Positions 53,272 to 64,000 of a stretch of 64,000 bases of DNA are shown one piece after another (position 1 is the stretch's first letter; the number at the start of each line of letters is the position of its first letter). The translations under genes and the position numbers were made by a program. The notes under the pieces are model-generated. The model ran no database searches. It was not told the origin of the DNA and worked only from the letters and a program-made list of their open reading frames with translations. The stretch is from Tetraselmis striata (Eukaryota > Chlorophyta > Chlorodendrophyceae > Chlorodendrales > Chlorodendraceae): the NCBI GenBank assembly GCA_006384855.1, contig VCJN01001342.1:124001-188000 (forward strand), in the 5' to 3' direction.

Positions 53272-56200
53272 CTGCCCTGCGGGGGAAGTAGCCCAGGATG
53301 CGGCGCCCAGCGGGCCGCTTCCACCACGGTGCCGAAAACCATGTCGGCAGAACGAATGTGGCTTGCGTCGCGGTGGGGGCCGTATGAAACTCGGCCCCAA
53401 AATGATCGAGTATCGCTTTGATCAACGAGAACGGCGGATTGCAGTAGTAAACGTGTCGGTGTCGCCACTAATGCCGTAAGCAGCAATCGACTGCCGACCA
53501 AAACTCCTTGCCGTAAGCGTTGCGGCCAAGGGGGTCGGAGCTGGAATCTACGCCGAAGGGTCCGACCTCGGCGAGCAACCGCTGGCGGATATCGAGCAGC
53601 AGCTTCCAATCTTTATCGATGAGCCCTTTCAACCGGGAAAGGCCATCCGCCAGACCGTTGTGCCGTGCCACTACATGTAGATTTATTGTACATTTGGCAC
53701 ATTTTGTGGAACGCGAACAACAACTTGTTGATGTGGGGGTACGTCGCGCCCCCCTTGTTAATCGCGCCGACCGCCGCTTCATTGTCCAGACGGAACAAAA
53801 TGCGTTTACCACGTACGCGTGGCCCCACTTGGTGTAACGTGTCCGGCACCATGTACAATTCCCGCATATTTGACGACCCGCCGAAATTCGTACGCGTCAG
53901 TTGCCGTTGCGCAAGGCCGTAATGCATCCGTTCATTACGCCAACAGGCGCCCCCCGCGAAGCCCGATTGGTCCGAAGTAATAACCTCAAAATCGTGAAAT
54001 GGCGTTAACACCCCAGATATCTTCGATTCGGGTCGGGTCTCGTGCAATGGTTGCCACACTTCCGCGTCGTCCGGCAGTACATGCAAAACTGACTTTGTGC
54101 CAGAGCGTACTCGGGCCGCTGTCATCACTCCAGAAAAAAACGGTCGCGCGAGGACCACTTCTTGGGGATGTACGCCTCGATCACACGGCACCGCACACTT
54201 GCGGTGCAACAGCTCCAACCACCATCGAAATTCCATGATGGCGGGGTCGCTCACGCGGCCCATTTCGTCTGGGTCCCATTCGTTCGTCGGGCTCGACGTC
54301 TGGCCGATGAGGAGCGTGTCTCGCGCTGCGTGAAGCTCCATCAGATATGCATGTCCTCAGGGTAAGACGGCACAACACCACTGCAGCTTCCCGATGACCG
54401 AGGCCAAACGCCCCCGCGGTACCGCGCCTACGGCGAAGGCCGCCGCGTAGACGGGTTGGATGGCCGCTGCCCACTTCGCTACCCGCGGAAGCGGTGACAG
54501 ACACCTCGCCCCGCGCGGAATCGATCATTACGCCGGTGTTTTCCATTCGCGTGTTCGGCCACTGGGTCTTTACGTTCTTCATTGGGAAGCCGTAATCCTC
54601 GAGGACCAAAAGCACGGAGTAAAACATCTTGTTTACTCATCCGTGATATACATCCTCGAGCTACAAAATAACTTATGGAGGGGCGGTTCAGATTAGAGAC
54701 GGAGGGGGGAGGGGGTAACCTAAAACACACTTACAACCCTTAGAGGCGGGGCGCTGCTGCGAAAAGAGCTAGTGCAGCGACGCATGCCTACACTTTGGGA
54801 ATGGCTCCCCATCTGCTATTGCCACCGCGAAAGCGTGTGGCGGAGTTTAAGCATGAAATCGTCTAAATACGCCCGTGGCAAGCGTAGCTTCGAATAGTCG
54901 GCCTTACGGCTGCCCGGGCGACAATATTTCATTCCTTCAACTAGCAAAATATTGCGAATGACTCGTGCCCACAGTTGTTGTAAAGCCGGTGACGACGCGA
55001 CACCCATCATGGCAAAACGATATCGGAAATACTGGCCAGTAACCGGATGTGTGAAACCCATATAGTCGGCGTCGATGATATAAATGGGCAAGTAGTAGAA
55101 TGCGTCCGTGAGGTCAAACTTCGCAAGCGAATCAAAATGTTGGATGCCACGGAGTACATCGGAAAGGAGGTCCAACTTGCACGCATGTCGCACGATATTC
55201 GGATTCACTTCAGACCGAAGGAAATCGAACACATTTCGATCCTTGTACGGGTCGTGTTTGATAATGCACGCGATCGCGCTGACCGTCCATGGCACGTACT
55301 GCAAGGGGGCTTCGACATACCCATGCTCGTGCTGCCGATTCACCTCCGTTCCCGCAGCAGCGTCGCCTTCCTGGCAAGATCGGTAATTCTTCTTCCGCAG
55401 CTTCGGCGGTCGCCCGGTCCACTGTTAAGCGCAGCCATGTTGCAGTGCCTCCTTCAACTCCGCGGGAACATGTTCCGATGCTAGCAAAGAGTCGATGTTG
55501 ACCCCCATCCCGGGCTGATGAATATCGTATACGGAGTCCAATCTCCCCGGTTGCGCCTCGTACCACGCCGCCCCCTCCGCCGATGCGCGCGGTGGTACGT
55601 AGGGTGTAAGCATGGCCGGCATGTCATGCCCCCTCGTGCCTAGTTCAACATAATGCCGCTTAGTGTCGGTACTTCCCGTCATAAAGCGCCGCGTGCAAAT
55701 ATTCGCGTTGCGAGTTCGCTGCGTCATGTCCTCATGCGACACGTAAGAGTACGATGCAATATCAGTATTACACAACCCCGGCGTCAACGCTAGCTGCACA
55801 GCCGCCAGCCGATGGTACGCCGGGCCCGGGGTCAGCCTTGGTCGGCGAAAGTCGCCCGCCCGCTCATCGCACCCCTATGCCGCTAGTGTGGTCACGATTA
55901 GGACCGCTATGGTGAAGAGAAAGCGGTAGGGCCTGCTCTCCTCGTCGAAGCAGTCAGCTACGACTAACATCAAAGCCGACACAGAGGGGCTCGCGGAGCC
56001 CCTTATTCCTTGTCATTCCTCAATCGGTGACGCCCTCGGGTAGCCGGGCATGGGGGGCGACACACACTCTGTCTTGGGGCGACCCGCGCGGGCGTGTATG
56101 GCCCCACGGCGTAGGCATGGTCGGGTGATGTGTATGTTGGCGGGATGCTTACGCGCATTGTGATGGTCGGAGACGCACAAAAAGCACGGTTAACGAGGGG

Positions 56201-58122
56201 GGTGTGTCGGCCGGCTACTCCCTCCGCTGCCGCCTGCGCCACTGCCTAGGCCGCCACCACCGGCCGGGCCCGGCCCAGCATTCGGCTGGATCCACAAAAG
56301 CGCGTTGACGTTGCGCCGTGCGAAGGGGTTGAGCTCTTCATGTAGGCTGTCGTGGAAGTGCGGCGCCACATGCGCATCGAACTGCGTGCGTGCGTGCGTC
56401 ACGTGCGTGCGTGCGTGACTGCGTGCTACAGAGAAACGCCCTCCGGGCCGAACGTAGTGTCCGCAGGTTGGCGAAAATCATGATCGAGCATGTTGCACAG
56501 ATAACAAAAAGTCGTGTCGCTCGTCAGCTCCTGACCCGGTCGTGCACGACCCTCCTCAAGCGCCAGCTTGGTGCCGTAGAGCAATCTTAGGCAAACCACG
56601 ATCCGTGCTACTCCTTCGCGGCGACGACGCGCACCCAGTTGTGTAGACGGGTCGAACCACGCCACGTTGCGCACGCTCATAAGCCTGTTCCGCCAGTAAG
56701 TCTCGAGTTGGTGACGGTGGCTTGTGACCCTTGCACGGTTGTAGCCCATCAGCTCCAAGGAGGCCGGACCTTTCTCACCCTTGCCACGAGCCGTGTAATC
56801 GACTTCCATCGGATAACCTATATGAAAGTAATGCCCTGGCGACGAAATGGGCCGGCTCACCGGATCGGTAGTGGCCTTAGCTCCGATGAATTCTAAATGA
56901 TCCGCGAGCGGTTCGCCTGCGGAATTATGGTCATCTAACGGCTGTTGAGGAGTAGCGGGCGTACCGTGGTTAACGTCAGTGACGTACGTCACCCGACGCA
57001 TGGGGCCGTAAGATAACAGCGCTCCATCGAAATTGGCGTTCATTGGTGGGTACACTGCCTAAAACGGGCGCGGAGCGCTTTAGGCCCGCCAAAGTACGCT
57101 CGACGCCTTCCATCCGGGTAGCGATCCCTTGCACCATTTCCATCACCGCCGATAGGGCGGCTCGCTCCCGCTCCGCGGCGCTGATGCCCTGAGACGGTTA
57201 TCTCGCTGAAGGTGCATGCCGTTGTTGTTGCTGCTGCTGTTGTTGGTTGTTGGCAGACGCCGGCGGTTCATCCGGAGCTGATGGCATATGCTGCGGATCA
57301 CGGAAGAAATCTCGTGCACCGGTAGACGTAACACATACTTTGGTCCCATTCGGGGCAGGCTCGTTGTCGTCGTTCAGTTCACGTCCGAGTAGGATGCCCC
57401 ACTCTAAGCGAGTGTCATAGCACACCGCGCATACGTTCTTGTACTGCATAACAGTGTGTGCGAAGTCTTCGAGCATCTGAGTGCATGACTTGACATCACA
57501 TGTGGCACACAACTCGCAACGCACTACCTCCTCCGGGAAATCAATCTCCATATGCTCGTCCGGTGTCTTGCCGCAGATGCAACAAATCGTTGCCGGTCGA
57601 TGAGGGTCCCGGCATCCTTGTCCGTCCATCCTTAGACCGTGGACCTTGTGGTTGCCACAGTGCGGTGCGTTACCCGACGGGGCATGCGAGCAACGCTTGC
57701 CATCCTTCGGTGGTGCGCCGCACCGTGCTGGCGGCAGGCCGTTGCCCGAAATGCGCACCAATAGGTTGTCGTACAGTGTTGCGTAACGCGTCCGGTCCGG
57801 TGAGCTCAGCGCCATTAGGTGCTCTCGACCAGAAGGATGACGGGCCAGCATGGTTGGCTCTCTCCCGCCGGCGTCCATGTTGTCGACGAATGGGTCCGTA
57901 TGCACTTCGGCAACGCTTAGCAAACGACGCAAACCAATCAATCGATGTGCGTTCGTCCCTCCCCACACGACGCAGCTCAGCCACCAGCGTTGCTGGGGTC
58001 CCGAGGTGAGCATCCCCTTTGGCCTCAGTTGAACGACTCGGGCTGGGTGCCATGATGAGGTTGAGTAGTGGTGTGTGGAGCAAGAGGGAGCGGAGGCGAG
58101 ACGGTACTCTTGTCGATGTCTG

Positions 58123-58469
58123 AGCGATTAAAAAGCCGGAACTGAGCCGGTTCTTGCATACCTCCTAACTATTTGTAGTGGGATAGCCGAGGCCCCTACG
58201 ACCCCCGAGGCCCACTACACCTAGACCTAGTGTCGCTTGATCTTCCTCTTCCATCACTCTTGCGGTTGTTTGCCCGTTGGAAGGCAACGCTTATGCAGCT
58301 GGTTCAGTTGTCGCAGCAGTTGTCGGGAGGCGTTACCATAATTAGTTAAATTATTCGTAACGCCGCATGTGAAGCGGAGAGCGCGCGACGCACACGGCCG
58401 TGCCGCCCCTCCCAAAAACACAATTTTGCCGCCACTGTCACCACAACTCCGAAGTCGACAAAATAGACC
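58123..58469 (-). repeat. DIRS A1 repeat (347 bp)
   Basis: 5' end of the element on the minus strand; direct repeat of 49,457-49,803. Confidence 0.9.
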
Positions 58470-58849
58470 GTTGCGCGCGGGGCCGCACGAGCTCGCCGCG
58501 TACGATTAGGTAAAGTATGGTTCGCTAGGCGACGGTAACCATGCACTTGTGCCGACGGTGTACATGACGGGGGGTGGACACGTGACCCCGCGCGACGACG
58601 GCATTGTACGGCCGTTGCCATCACCAACGGCAGCCGTGCCGTACCGGAGTTGATGTGTGTTGGGGTCGGTTGCCGGCGATATCGTGAAAGGCCGGCGACG
58701 ATAGGTCACTAGGCCTACTCGCTTCGCGGAGTGTGGCTAGACGGCTGCAGCAACTGCACCAGCGACGGCCGCCGGCCACGAGCTCGCAAGTAGTCGCCGG
58801 CCAACAATGACGCCACGAATTACACATATCGCGCGAAGTGGCGGGGCTG

Positions 58850-58887
58850 CCCCCCCCCCCCCCCCCCCTGCCCCCCCCCCCCCCCCC
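58850..58887. repeat. Double poly-C tract (C19-TG-C17)
   Basis: Lies in SDR3 where SDR1 has only CTGCCCGCCGGGGGACAGC (about 7,699), so the run grew within the element. Confidence 0.9.
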
Positions 58888-60227
58888 GGCAGACAGCTCG
58901 TGATGTCGGAGGTGAAAGGCGGGTAGTCGGGAACGGGTTGGTCGGCGTAGAGGATTTGACAGTCTACGTCGGCTGTGACGATGCCAATGTTGCCGGCCCG
59001 AAGGCCGTGACTAGGCGGCCGCCGCCGCTGCACCATCGACGCCCGCAGAGATTCCAAACCCGGAGCCGGAAATGGGTAGTTGCGGCCACCACGAGACGTC
59101 GATAAGCTAGGTGATAGAGTTGCCGCCCGGTGGGCAGCTCCATGTTGGCGTTGTCCTTGTAACGACGACGTTGCGGTAGGAGACGTCAGACACGCGACGG
59201 AGCGAGCCGCGCAGATGCTTCCGATTGCAATAACAGCAAACGTTGCTGAGGAACGGTTAGATCGAGGGCAACGAGCCCCCTCAAAACATGGATGCATGAG
59301 CGGCCCCATCCCCGTAACGGGCCAATTACGCGGGTGAATCCAAAAAACCACTACCACGCACAACGATCGATGCCGCCATGCTGCGAGGCCCCGCGGACCG
59401 AGTTGAAGTGCTGGAGGACGGCAACCGGCCACCGTGACGACACGGACTTCCTCTTCCGTCCGCGCCGATTTGTTGCGGTAGGCGTAGTTGTCGTCGTTGA
59501 CAGCCGTGACGATTAGTGTTGGCCATGGTGTCGAGCGCGTCCGACCCACCTAACGTCAAGAGTTGACTATTGCGAAAGGATGCTCCACTGCGGGAGCCCA
59601 CGAAATCCGGCCGAACTGCCACTCGGCTTCGGGTGTTGAAGTTTTAACCCCCCAAACTGGGACCCCCCAACTCGAATCCCTTACCGTGTGCATCGCCACC
59701 CGAAAACGTCCCAGGTGCAAAGCCATGGCAAAAACGGAAAATGGCCTTGGGCGCACGAGCCGGGAAAATCACACTACCGAGGGGCTATCTATCGTTGCCG
59801 ATGGTGTATTGCATGTGCGTGGCACGACGACTCGCGACCTGGAAAAGGATTCTCGAGCGTACAAGTGCGCAAAGCCGCGGCCGAAGGCAGCGAGTTTGAA
59901 CATGGCAGGCGAGCTCGTGGTGCGTGACTATCCTAAGAAACACTCCGGCCGAGAACGCATGGCTCACGAGCTTTGGCGCAGCCCGTACAAAAACTTGGTG
60001 GTACTGGTAATAATTTGAAATTTGAAATTTATTTCAACTTTATTCCTGCGTATTCTTTGGTGCTAAACATGCCATATGTCTTACGGCCGGGCTGCACGGA
60101 CCCGTATAGGGTTCACTAATATATAATATTGAAGCGCGTAGCGTGTAGCCAAGTCCCCTATTCCCCCTCCTATAGCAGATGGCAACATAGTGACTCCTTG
60201 TGGGCAAAACCGCTCCTACAATACTAT

Positions 60228-60430
60228 GAATCAGCCCCAAGCATTCATCCACCGGTTTGCATAGGGAAGTTCTGAGGGGCACCGCCCCTCAACCTGCTTA
60301 GCGCGGAGGGATCCCCCCCCCCCCCCCCCCCCCCCCCGCGCGCATCCCATTGCGTAGCAGTATCTAGAAAGGAGCGACATGTAAATATACATTTTTTGTT
60401 CATGTAGTATAGAGTTGTTGCATCGTCGGT
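60228..60430. repeat. Dispersed repeat with poly-C core, copy 2
   Basis: Equivalent of 34,700-34,915; lies 200-400 bases from the 3' end of the LINE-like insertion. Confidence 0.7.
60313..60337. repeat. Poly-C tract (25 bp)
   Basis: Core of dispersed repeat copy 2. Confidence 0.95.
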
Positions 60431-61625
60431 ATCTTGGTACTATATTCGGACTTCCTCGCCGGTAATCGCGCGCTCGTCCGTCGTCCGCGCCGCCACGCGT
60501 CGTTGTACATTTCGCGGCGCCGCGCCCGAACGGACAGGTCGCGCCGCCGCCGGAGATCCGGCCACCGCCTTAGCCGCAACCCCTAGTCCACCAAGCCGCC
60601 GCTGCGATGACGCGATCACCCGTCCGACATCGCGGCCCCCTGCTCGGGCGCTGGTGGCGCCAACGCGAGAGCCCGTGGCTTCCTCCGCCGTCGTCCCGCT
60701 CAGTGGCCGCCCGTCTCGCATGCCGTGTCGCATGCGATGGCCGTTGTCGCTTTCGCGATCTTGGGGGTGGTGCCGCCGGTCGTGACGCCTGGGCTGCCGG
60801 GTCGTTGGCATCTATCGGACAAGCCGACGACCAACGGCCTGGCCGACGACTAGTGTTTCGGTTTCGATAACGATTTCGAATATTTTGCAGTGGATGTTTT
60901 GGTGCGAGTCGCAGACGAACGCGGGCGCCGCTGGTCCCCTCCTGTGCGCGCCGCGCCTCCTCAATTGCCTCGGTCATCGTCGTCATGGTTCTTGGTGGAT
61001 TTCAATGTTTTATCGCATTCGCGCTACTGTGGGGAAGCGCTGCGGGCCGGCAGTTGGACAATTAGGCGGTCGTCGTCGGACGTACCTAGGATCGTTATGT
61101 ATTCGCTTGTCGCAGGCGAGCGCAGGCGCGGGTGCGCCCCTTTTGGGCGCGCAGCGCCTCCGCTGTCGAATGAATGGCCCTCATGGTGCTCGGTGGTCTT
61201 CCGTGCAACTGCTCTCTCACATTGCCGTGGCAGCGAAGGCCGGCAGTGGTTGCCCGTGGAGGTGTTCGCTGGCTCCTCCAAGGGCCGCACAGGAAGGGCC
61301 CACCAACGCGTTATCACCCAGTAACGTACTTAGGCAGTACTTCCGCCGGTGTTAAGCACGTGTGACGAGGTGCAAATTAAGTTCGTGGTACCAGTAACTT
61401 AACCGGTTGAAATCACCAGCAAACCGTATGGTTTGCACTAGGACACAATGTTGGGAAACCCCAGAAACATGTTTAGAACATTTCCGTTATTGCTATGATC
61501 TCAAAATCTTGGGTAGGTGGGGCCCTGCCCTACAAGAGGTCCCCGGAAACACATACGGAAAGCTGGACACTACTTTAAACAAGGTGTGGCGCGGAGAGCT
61601 TGGCTGACGACATATCGGCAGAAGA

Positions 61626-61910
61626 GTGCCAAGCATCGTTGCGGAATCGCCGAGGGAGGCTCCGTTTGCAGCCTATAAGGCGGTGTTGGGCTCTCGCAAG
61701 AGCAACATGCCCCGCCTGGCTCGAATTTCTAGACGCACATATGCCTCTTTCCGCCTCCATGATTGTACTCGGGAATCAGAGCTCGAGATACCGTTCGGTG
61801 ACCTGAAGGGGCGGGAGAGACGCGTAACGCGAATTCCGATCGTGCACAGCGAAGATCCATGCAACCGCATGCACGGGACCGAGGAACTAAACCCGGTTCT
61901 GTCGCGCTAG
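61626..61910 (+). CDS. Small open frame, unknown
   Basis: 94 residues (MPSIVAESPREAPFAAYKAV.., ending CNRMHGTEELNPVLSR). Basic and protein-like, but with no known motif and no second copy in the window. It lies between the end of SDR3 and the conserved segment at 62 kb. Confidence 0.25.
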   Translation: MPSIVAESPREAPFAAYKAVLGSRKSNMPRLARISRRTYASFRLHDCTRESELEIPFGDLKGRERRVTRIPIVHSEDPCNRMHGTEELNPVLSR

Positions 61911-62093
61911 TTAAACTCGTGATGCATGACGCGGAAGGTGGTATGCACAAAGGTGCAAGCGGAGTACTCGCTTCCGCCAGCCGAGGAAATCGCATCTGCG
62001 GTTATGGTGGTATCTAGCCAACGCCATAATTCGCAGCCCGGCTACAAAGCTCACGATAGTATCCGCGACACGGCCGCGCATGTCGATTGATAT

Positions 62094-62994
62094 ATGACCG
62101 GCCAAGAAACCCAACCGGTCAGTGACGTCCGAGTGATCGCGCTCCACTGCGGACACCCGGAAGAGGAGTTTGCAGACACGCTGCGGTTGGACATGGCCAT
62201 GTTCTCGCCGCTAGCGTTGCTGCGGGTGGCGGACAGGCTCCATGTTTTTCACAAATGCATGCATGCATTTGTGGACTCGGAGGACGACATGGGTACCCTT
62301 AGCATCCATCCAACCTGCCTCGACTTCGCCGAGGAGGGGGAGCTCAGCCGGCGCGAGGCGGCCAAACGCCTCCGCCGGCCTGAGTTGAACCGCAAAAAAA
62401 GGCCCGACCCGCCGCGGCATCGCGTTTCACGCCACCGCAATAACTCGCGTTTCAGCTCGCATTGCAACTTAGCGCCCGCCACGCGCTCCGCCTGACCAGC
62501 GGCAGCGGGCCGCTACAGCGTGGCAAGGAGCGCGATCGCTTCATCAAGGTCGCGATGGCCAAACTCGCGGCGTAGGAGGCAGGAGCATCGACAGCCCGCG
62601 GCGGCACACCCCCAGCGGCCCAGCCCCCGGCGCGGCGCCAACGGCGACAACGGCAGCAGGAGCAGCCGAACGAGCGGCGACACAAGCATCCGCAATCATG
62701 GACCACTCCCTCGGCTCGGAACCGAAGCGCCGGGCTGCAAAATTAATACGGACGGAGCCGGTGCAAGTCAACGACACCATGTACGACATGCTGCCCACAA
62801 TCGTTGAGTCGGTGTCGGAGCAAACGGGCTTCCACTCAGACGTTCGCTCAACATCAATCCCCGCGCGCACACACTACCGGCTCCACTGGACAAAAGAGGC
62901 CGGCCTCACGGCCAACCTCGCATTCCTCGTCGCCGACAGTGGCGCTGCAACAGATCGCATTACACTCGGGGGTGGCGTAGCCGCCGAGTAGACT
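62094..62994 (+). CDS. Conserved unknown coding segment, fuller copy
   Basis: The first frame (62,094-62,495) reads PVSDVRVIALHCGHPEEEFA, TLRLDMAMFSPLALLRVAD, MGTLSIHPTCLDFAEEGELS, EAAKRLRRPELNRKKRPDPP. It is shared with 39,121-39,660. An Ala/Pro-rich stretch follows, then another frame to 62,991 with EPKRRAAKLIRTEPVQVNDT and DMLPTIVESVSEQTGFHSDV. The two frames differ in phase, so this copy is also broken or has an unseen intron. Short charged N-terminal domain plus linker could suit a LINE ORF1 or a host protein; I cannot name it. Confidence 0.45.
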
Positions 62995-64000
62995 TAAGAC
63001 ATGCGGGGAGGGGCCAAAACGCGAGCATGAAAGTACTGTATCGCGATGCTCGGATTTTGGCTCTGTTTTTGAGCCCGCCTAATCCGAGCAAACTGAGCCA
63101 AATCTCGTTGCATTAACAAGGACGAATTTAGGGTTTCGCATGATTGCCTTAAGTACTGGGATCTTTGCCCCGGCACGATCGCGTTTTGCAGATTGTGTCG
63201 ACAGCGGTTTTTACAATGGCACGCCACCGCTTCACTTGCCATACGCCTTCATGCGCCACCGCCTGAGTTTGGATATTATATCACAGCAGCCTACCCTGCG
63301 ATTTGCATGGATAAAGTGCCCAACTACACTGTATGATGCCGCTGCATGGATAGACATTATCATATGGATACACATAGCATGCAATACGGGTACCCTTGTT
63401 ACTACCGTGCATTGCGGAATATCACATATAGTCGCTATGTGTAGTCGCTAGCGGGCAAGCCGAAGCGAAACCGGGAGCCATCTGTGGCGGGCAGTGACAT
63501 TATGTTTAAGCCGCCGAGATTTTGTTGTGCGAGTGGTCCTCACCTGTCGCGACTCATCGTTTGGCGGCGGATACTGGTACGTAGCGTGCAAGATCCTTAG
63601 CTGGTAGAGATATACGACGGCATGCTACAATCTGGCTACAATCTGGCCCAATGTCAGGGCGCGGTACCGGCAGATTGTTTTTTGAATGATGCTGCTATCA
63701 CTAGTATTACGCTACAATCGACGGCGCCACGGCTGCGTGAGCGGCGGCGGGAAACCCTGCGCGCGTCCAGCCGTGGCGCAGTCGCACGCGGTTGTCAAGC
63801 ACTGGCTACGGCCGAGATAACATGCGGCGGGTACCGGAATCCCCGTATCATATGTAGTACCGGAGGTTACGGCAAGGCGAAGCAAAATCACGTGCAGTCA
63901 GTGGGGCCGTTTTATTATTCTTCTTCAGCCGCCGAGATTGTGCGCGAGCCCTGTCGAGACGACTAGTCGAATGTCGGCGGGTGTAGGCGTGTAGCGTGCA
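62995..64000. other. Intergenic stretch
   Basis: A hairpin of GCTCGGATT / AATCCGAGC with an inner GGCTC / GAGCC pair lies at about 63,049-63,093. Near-copies of the TAGTCGCTAC motif are at about 63,429 and 63,440. No gene seen. Confidence 0.4.

Larger units (their letters stand above)
49245..58469 (-). mobile_element. PAT-like DIRS retroelement, broken
   Basis: Fossil. Minus-strand order: A1 (58,469-58,123), Gag-like region (about 58,083-56,426), RT (about 55,343-54,816; FDLTDAFYYLPI, RAYLDDF), RNase H (about 54,000-53,620; TSDQSGFAGG, FRLDNEAAVGAINKG, HNGLADGLSRL), methyltransferase domain (about 53,450-53,283 and 51,753-51,550; YYCNPPFSLIKAIL, FVLPTWFSAPWWK, RAMFMRPDSR), tyrosine recombinase (about 51,360-50,406; VGHWACKKDVMDAYF near its end), B1 (49,978-49,804), A2 (49,803-49,457), B2 (49,414-49,245). 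Split direct repeats plus a methyltransferase domain fit the PAT-like DIRS group. It is broken, with roughly half a dozen or more breaks, and was later split by a LINE. Flanking sequence joins SDR3 with no target duplication beyond two bases, as expected for tyrosine-recombinase insertion. Confidence 0.85.
60011..61384 (-). mobile_element. LINE-like insertion, 1.4 kb, in SDR3
   Basis: Splits the SDR3 A1 repeat; GTGGTACTGGTAA (59,998-60,010) and GTGGTACCAGTAA (61,385-61,397) fit a 13-bp target duplication with two changes. The minus-strand 3' end is AT-rich with TTTCAAATTT repeats and AATAAAG, LINE-like. A minus-strand frame at 60,986-60,570 is rich in Arg, Ala and Pro; no reverse transcriptase is seen. 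60,895-61,260 contains two diverged copies of a block of about 190 bp (CGCAGRCGARCGC..GCGCGCMGCGCCTC). The poly-C dispersed repeat (60,228-60,430) lies within it. Confidence 0.55.
48600..61479 (-). mobile_element. Diverged SDR1-like element (SDR3), split twice
   Basis: Read on the minus strand, 61,479-61,385 then 59,997-58,470 then 49,244-48,600 follow SDR1 in order: A1 (GTTCTAAACATGTTT..), CTGCCTTCGGCCGCGGC, the interior with CACCCGAAGCCGAGT and GTCAACGACGACAACTACGC, then CGTAAACGAACCGC, B (CTGGCAAAACCGGTCTTGG) and A2 to about 48,600. Without the later insertions it is about 2.3 kb, the size of one SDR1 unit with both ends. Divergence from SDR1 is large (by eye about a quarter of sites), so it is older. 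A final B is not seen. No coding domain is recognised. Confidence 0.7.

Noticed and set aside
53600-55500. Plus-strand open frames over the DIRS RT and RNase H
   Set aside because: The minus strand carries the recognisable RT and RNase H motifs.
1-64000. CRISPR array, bacterial operon or phage region
   Set aside because: No evenly spaced short repeats; genes have spliceosomal introns and repeats are eukaryotic transposons.

Overview
The window is eukaryotic nuclear DNA, most likely from a green microalga. The only intact host-type genes are two copies of an Rh-family ammonium/CO2 channel gene with GT-AG introns, each with a TGTAA motif (the poly(A) signal used by green algae) soon after the stop. 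A decayed RAP-domain/octotricopeptide-like gene, of a class expanded in chlorophyte algae, lies beside the first copy. The green-alga assignment is inference; no rRNA, plastid or taxon-specific marker is present.

Layout. 1-5,992 and 41,868-46,413 are two copies of a segmental duplication carrying the Rh gene on the minus strand. Between and after them almost everything is mobile DNA, arranged as two nests. Nest 1 (6,355-24,703) is four levels deep and each LTR-element insertion can be read from its 5-bp target duplication: a ~300-bp TRIM (GAAAC) was split by a tandem dimer of a non-autonomous split-direct-repeat element, which was split by a rearranged LTR element with an 816-bp inverted LTR pair (TGTGG), one LTR of which was split by a nearly whole Ty3/Gypsy element (TTTAT). 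Directly downstream (24,843-28,062) sits a compact tyrosine-recombinase element with split direct repeats, a Gag-like protein and a recombinase but no reverse transcriptase. Nest 2 (48,600-61,479, minus strand) is a diverged relative of the non-autonomous element, split by a PAT-like DIRS retroelement (49,245-58,469) that itself holds a 5'-truncated LINE with an 11-bp target duplication, and split again by a ~1.4-kb LINE-like insertion. 28,063-41,867 holds inverted-repeat elements, decayed unknown genes, a decayed LINE (about 35.6-38.8 kb) and a solo split-direct-repeat terminus. 61,480-64,000 holds one conserved unknown coding segment and otherwise little.

How parts fit. The recombinase element at 24.8 kb shares terminal motifs with the two non-coding element families, so it is a plausible source of the enzyme that moves them. 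The Ty3/Gypsy element, the TRIM and a 167-bp LTR-like insertion in an Rh intron share TG..CA ends; the Gypsy element and the TRIM also share the same 12-base primer-binding site. The most unusual feature is the Gypsy pol protein: ahead of the protease it carries an adenine-methyltransferase-like domain with an NPPF motif that resembles the methyltransferase domain of the DIRS element at 50-58 kb, and a separate Nudix-like reading frame precedes gag.
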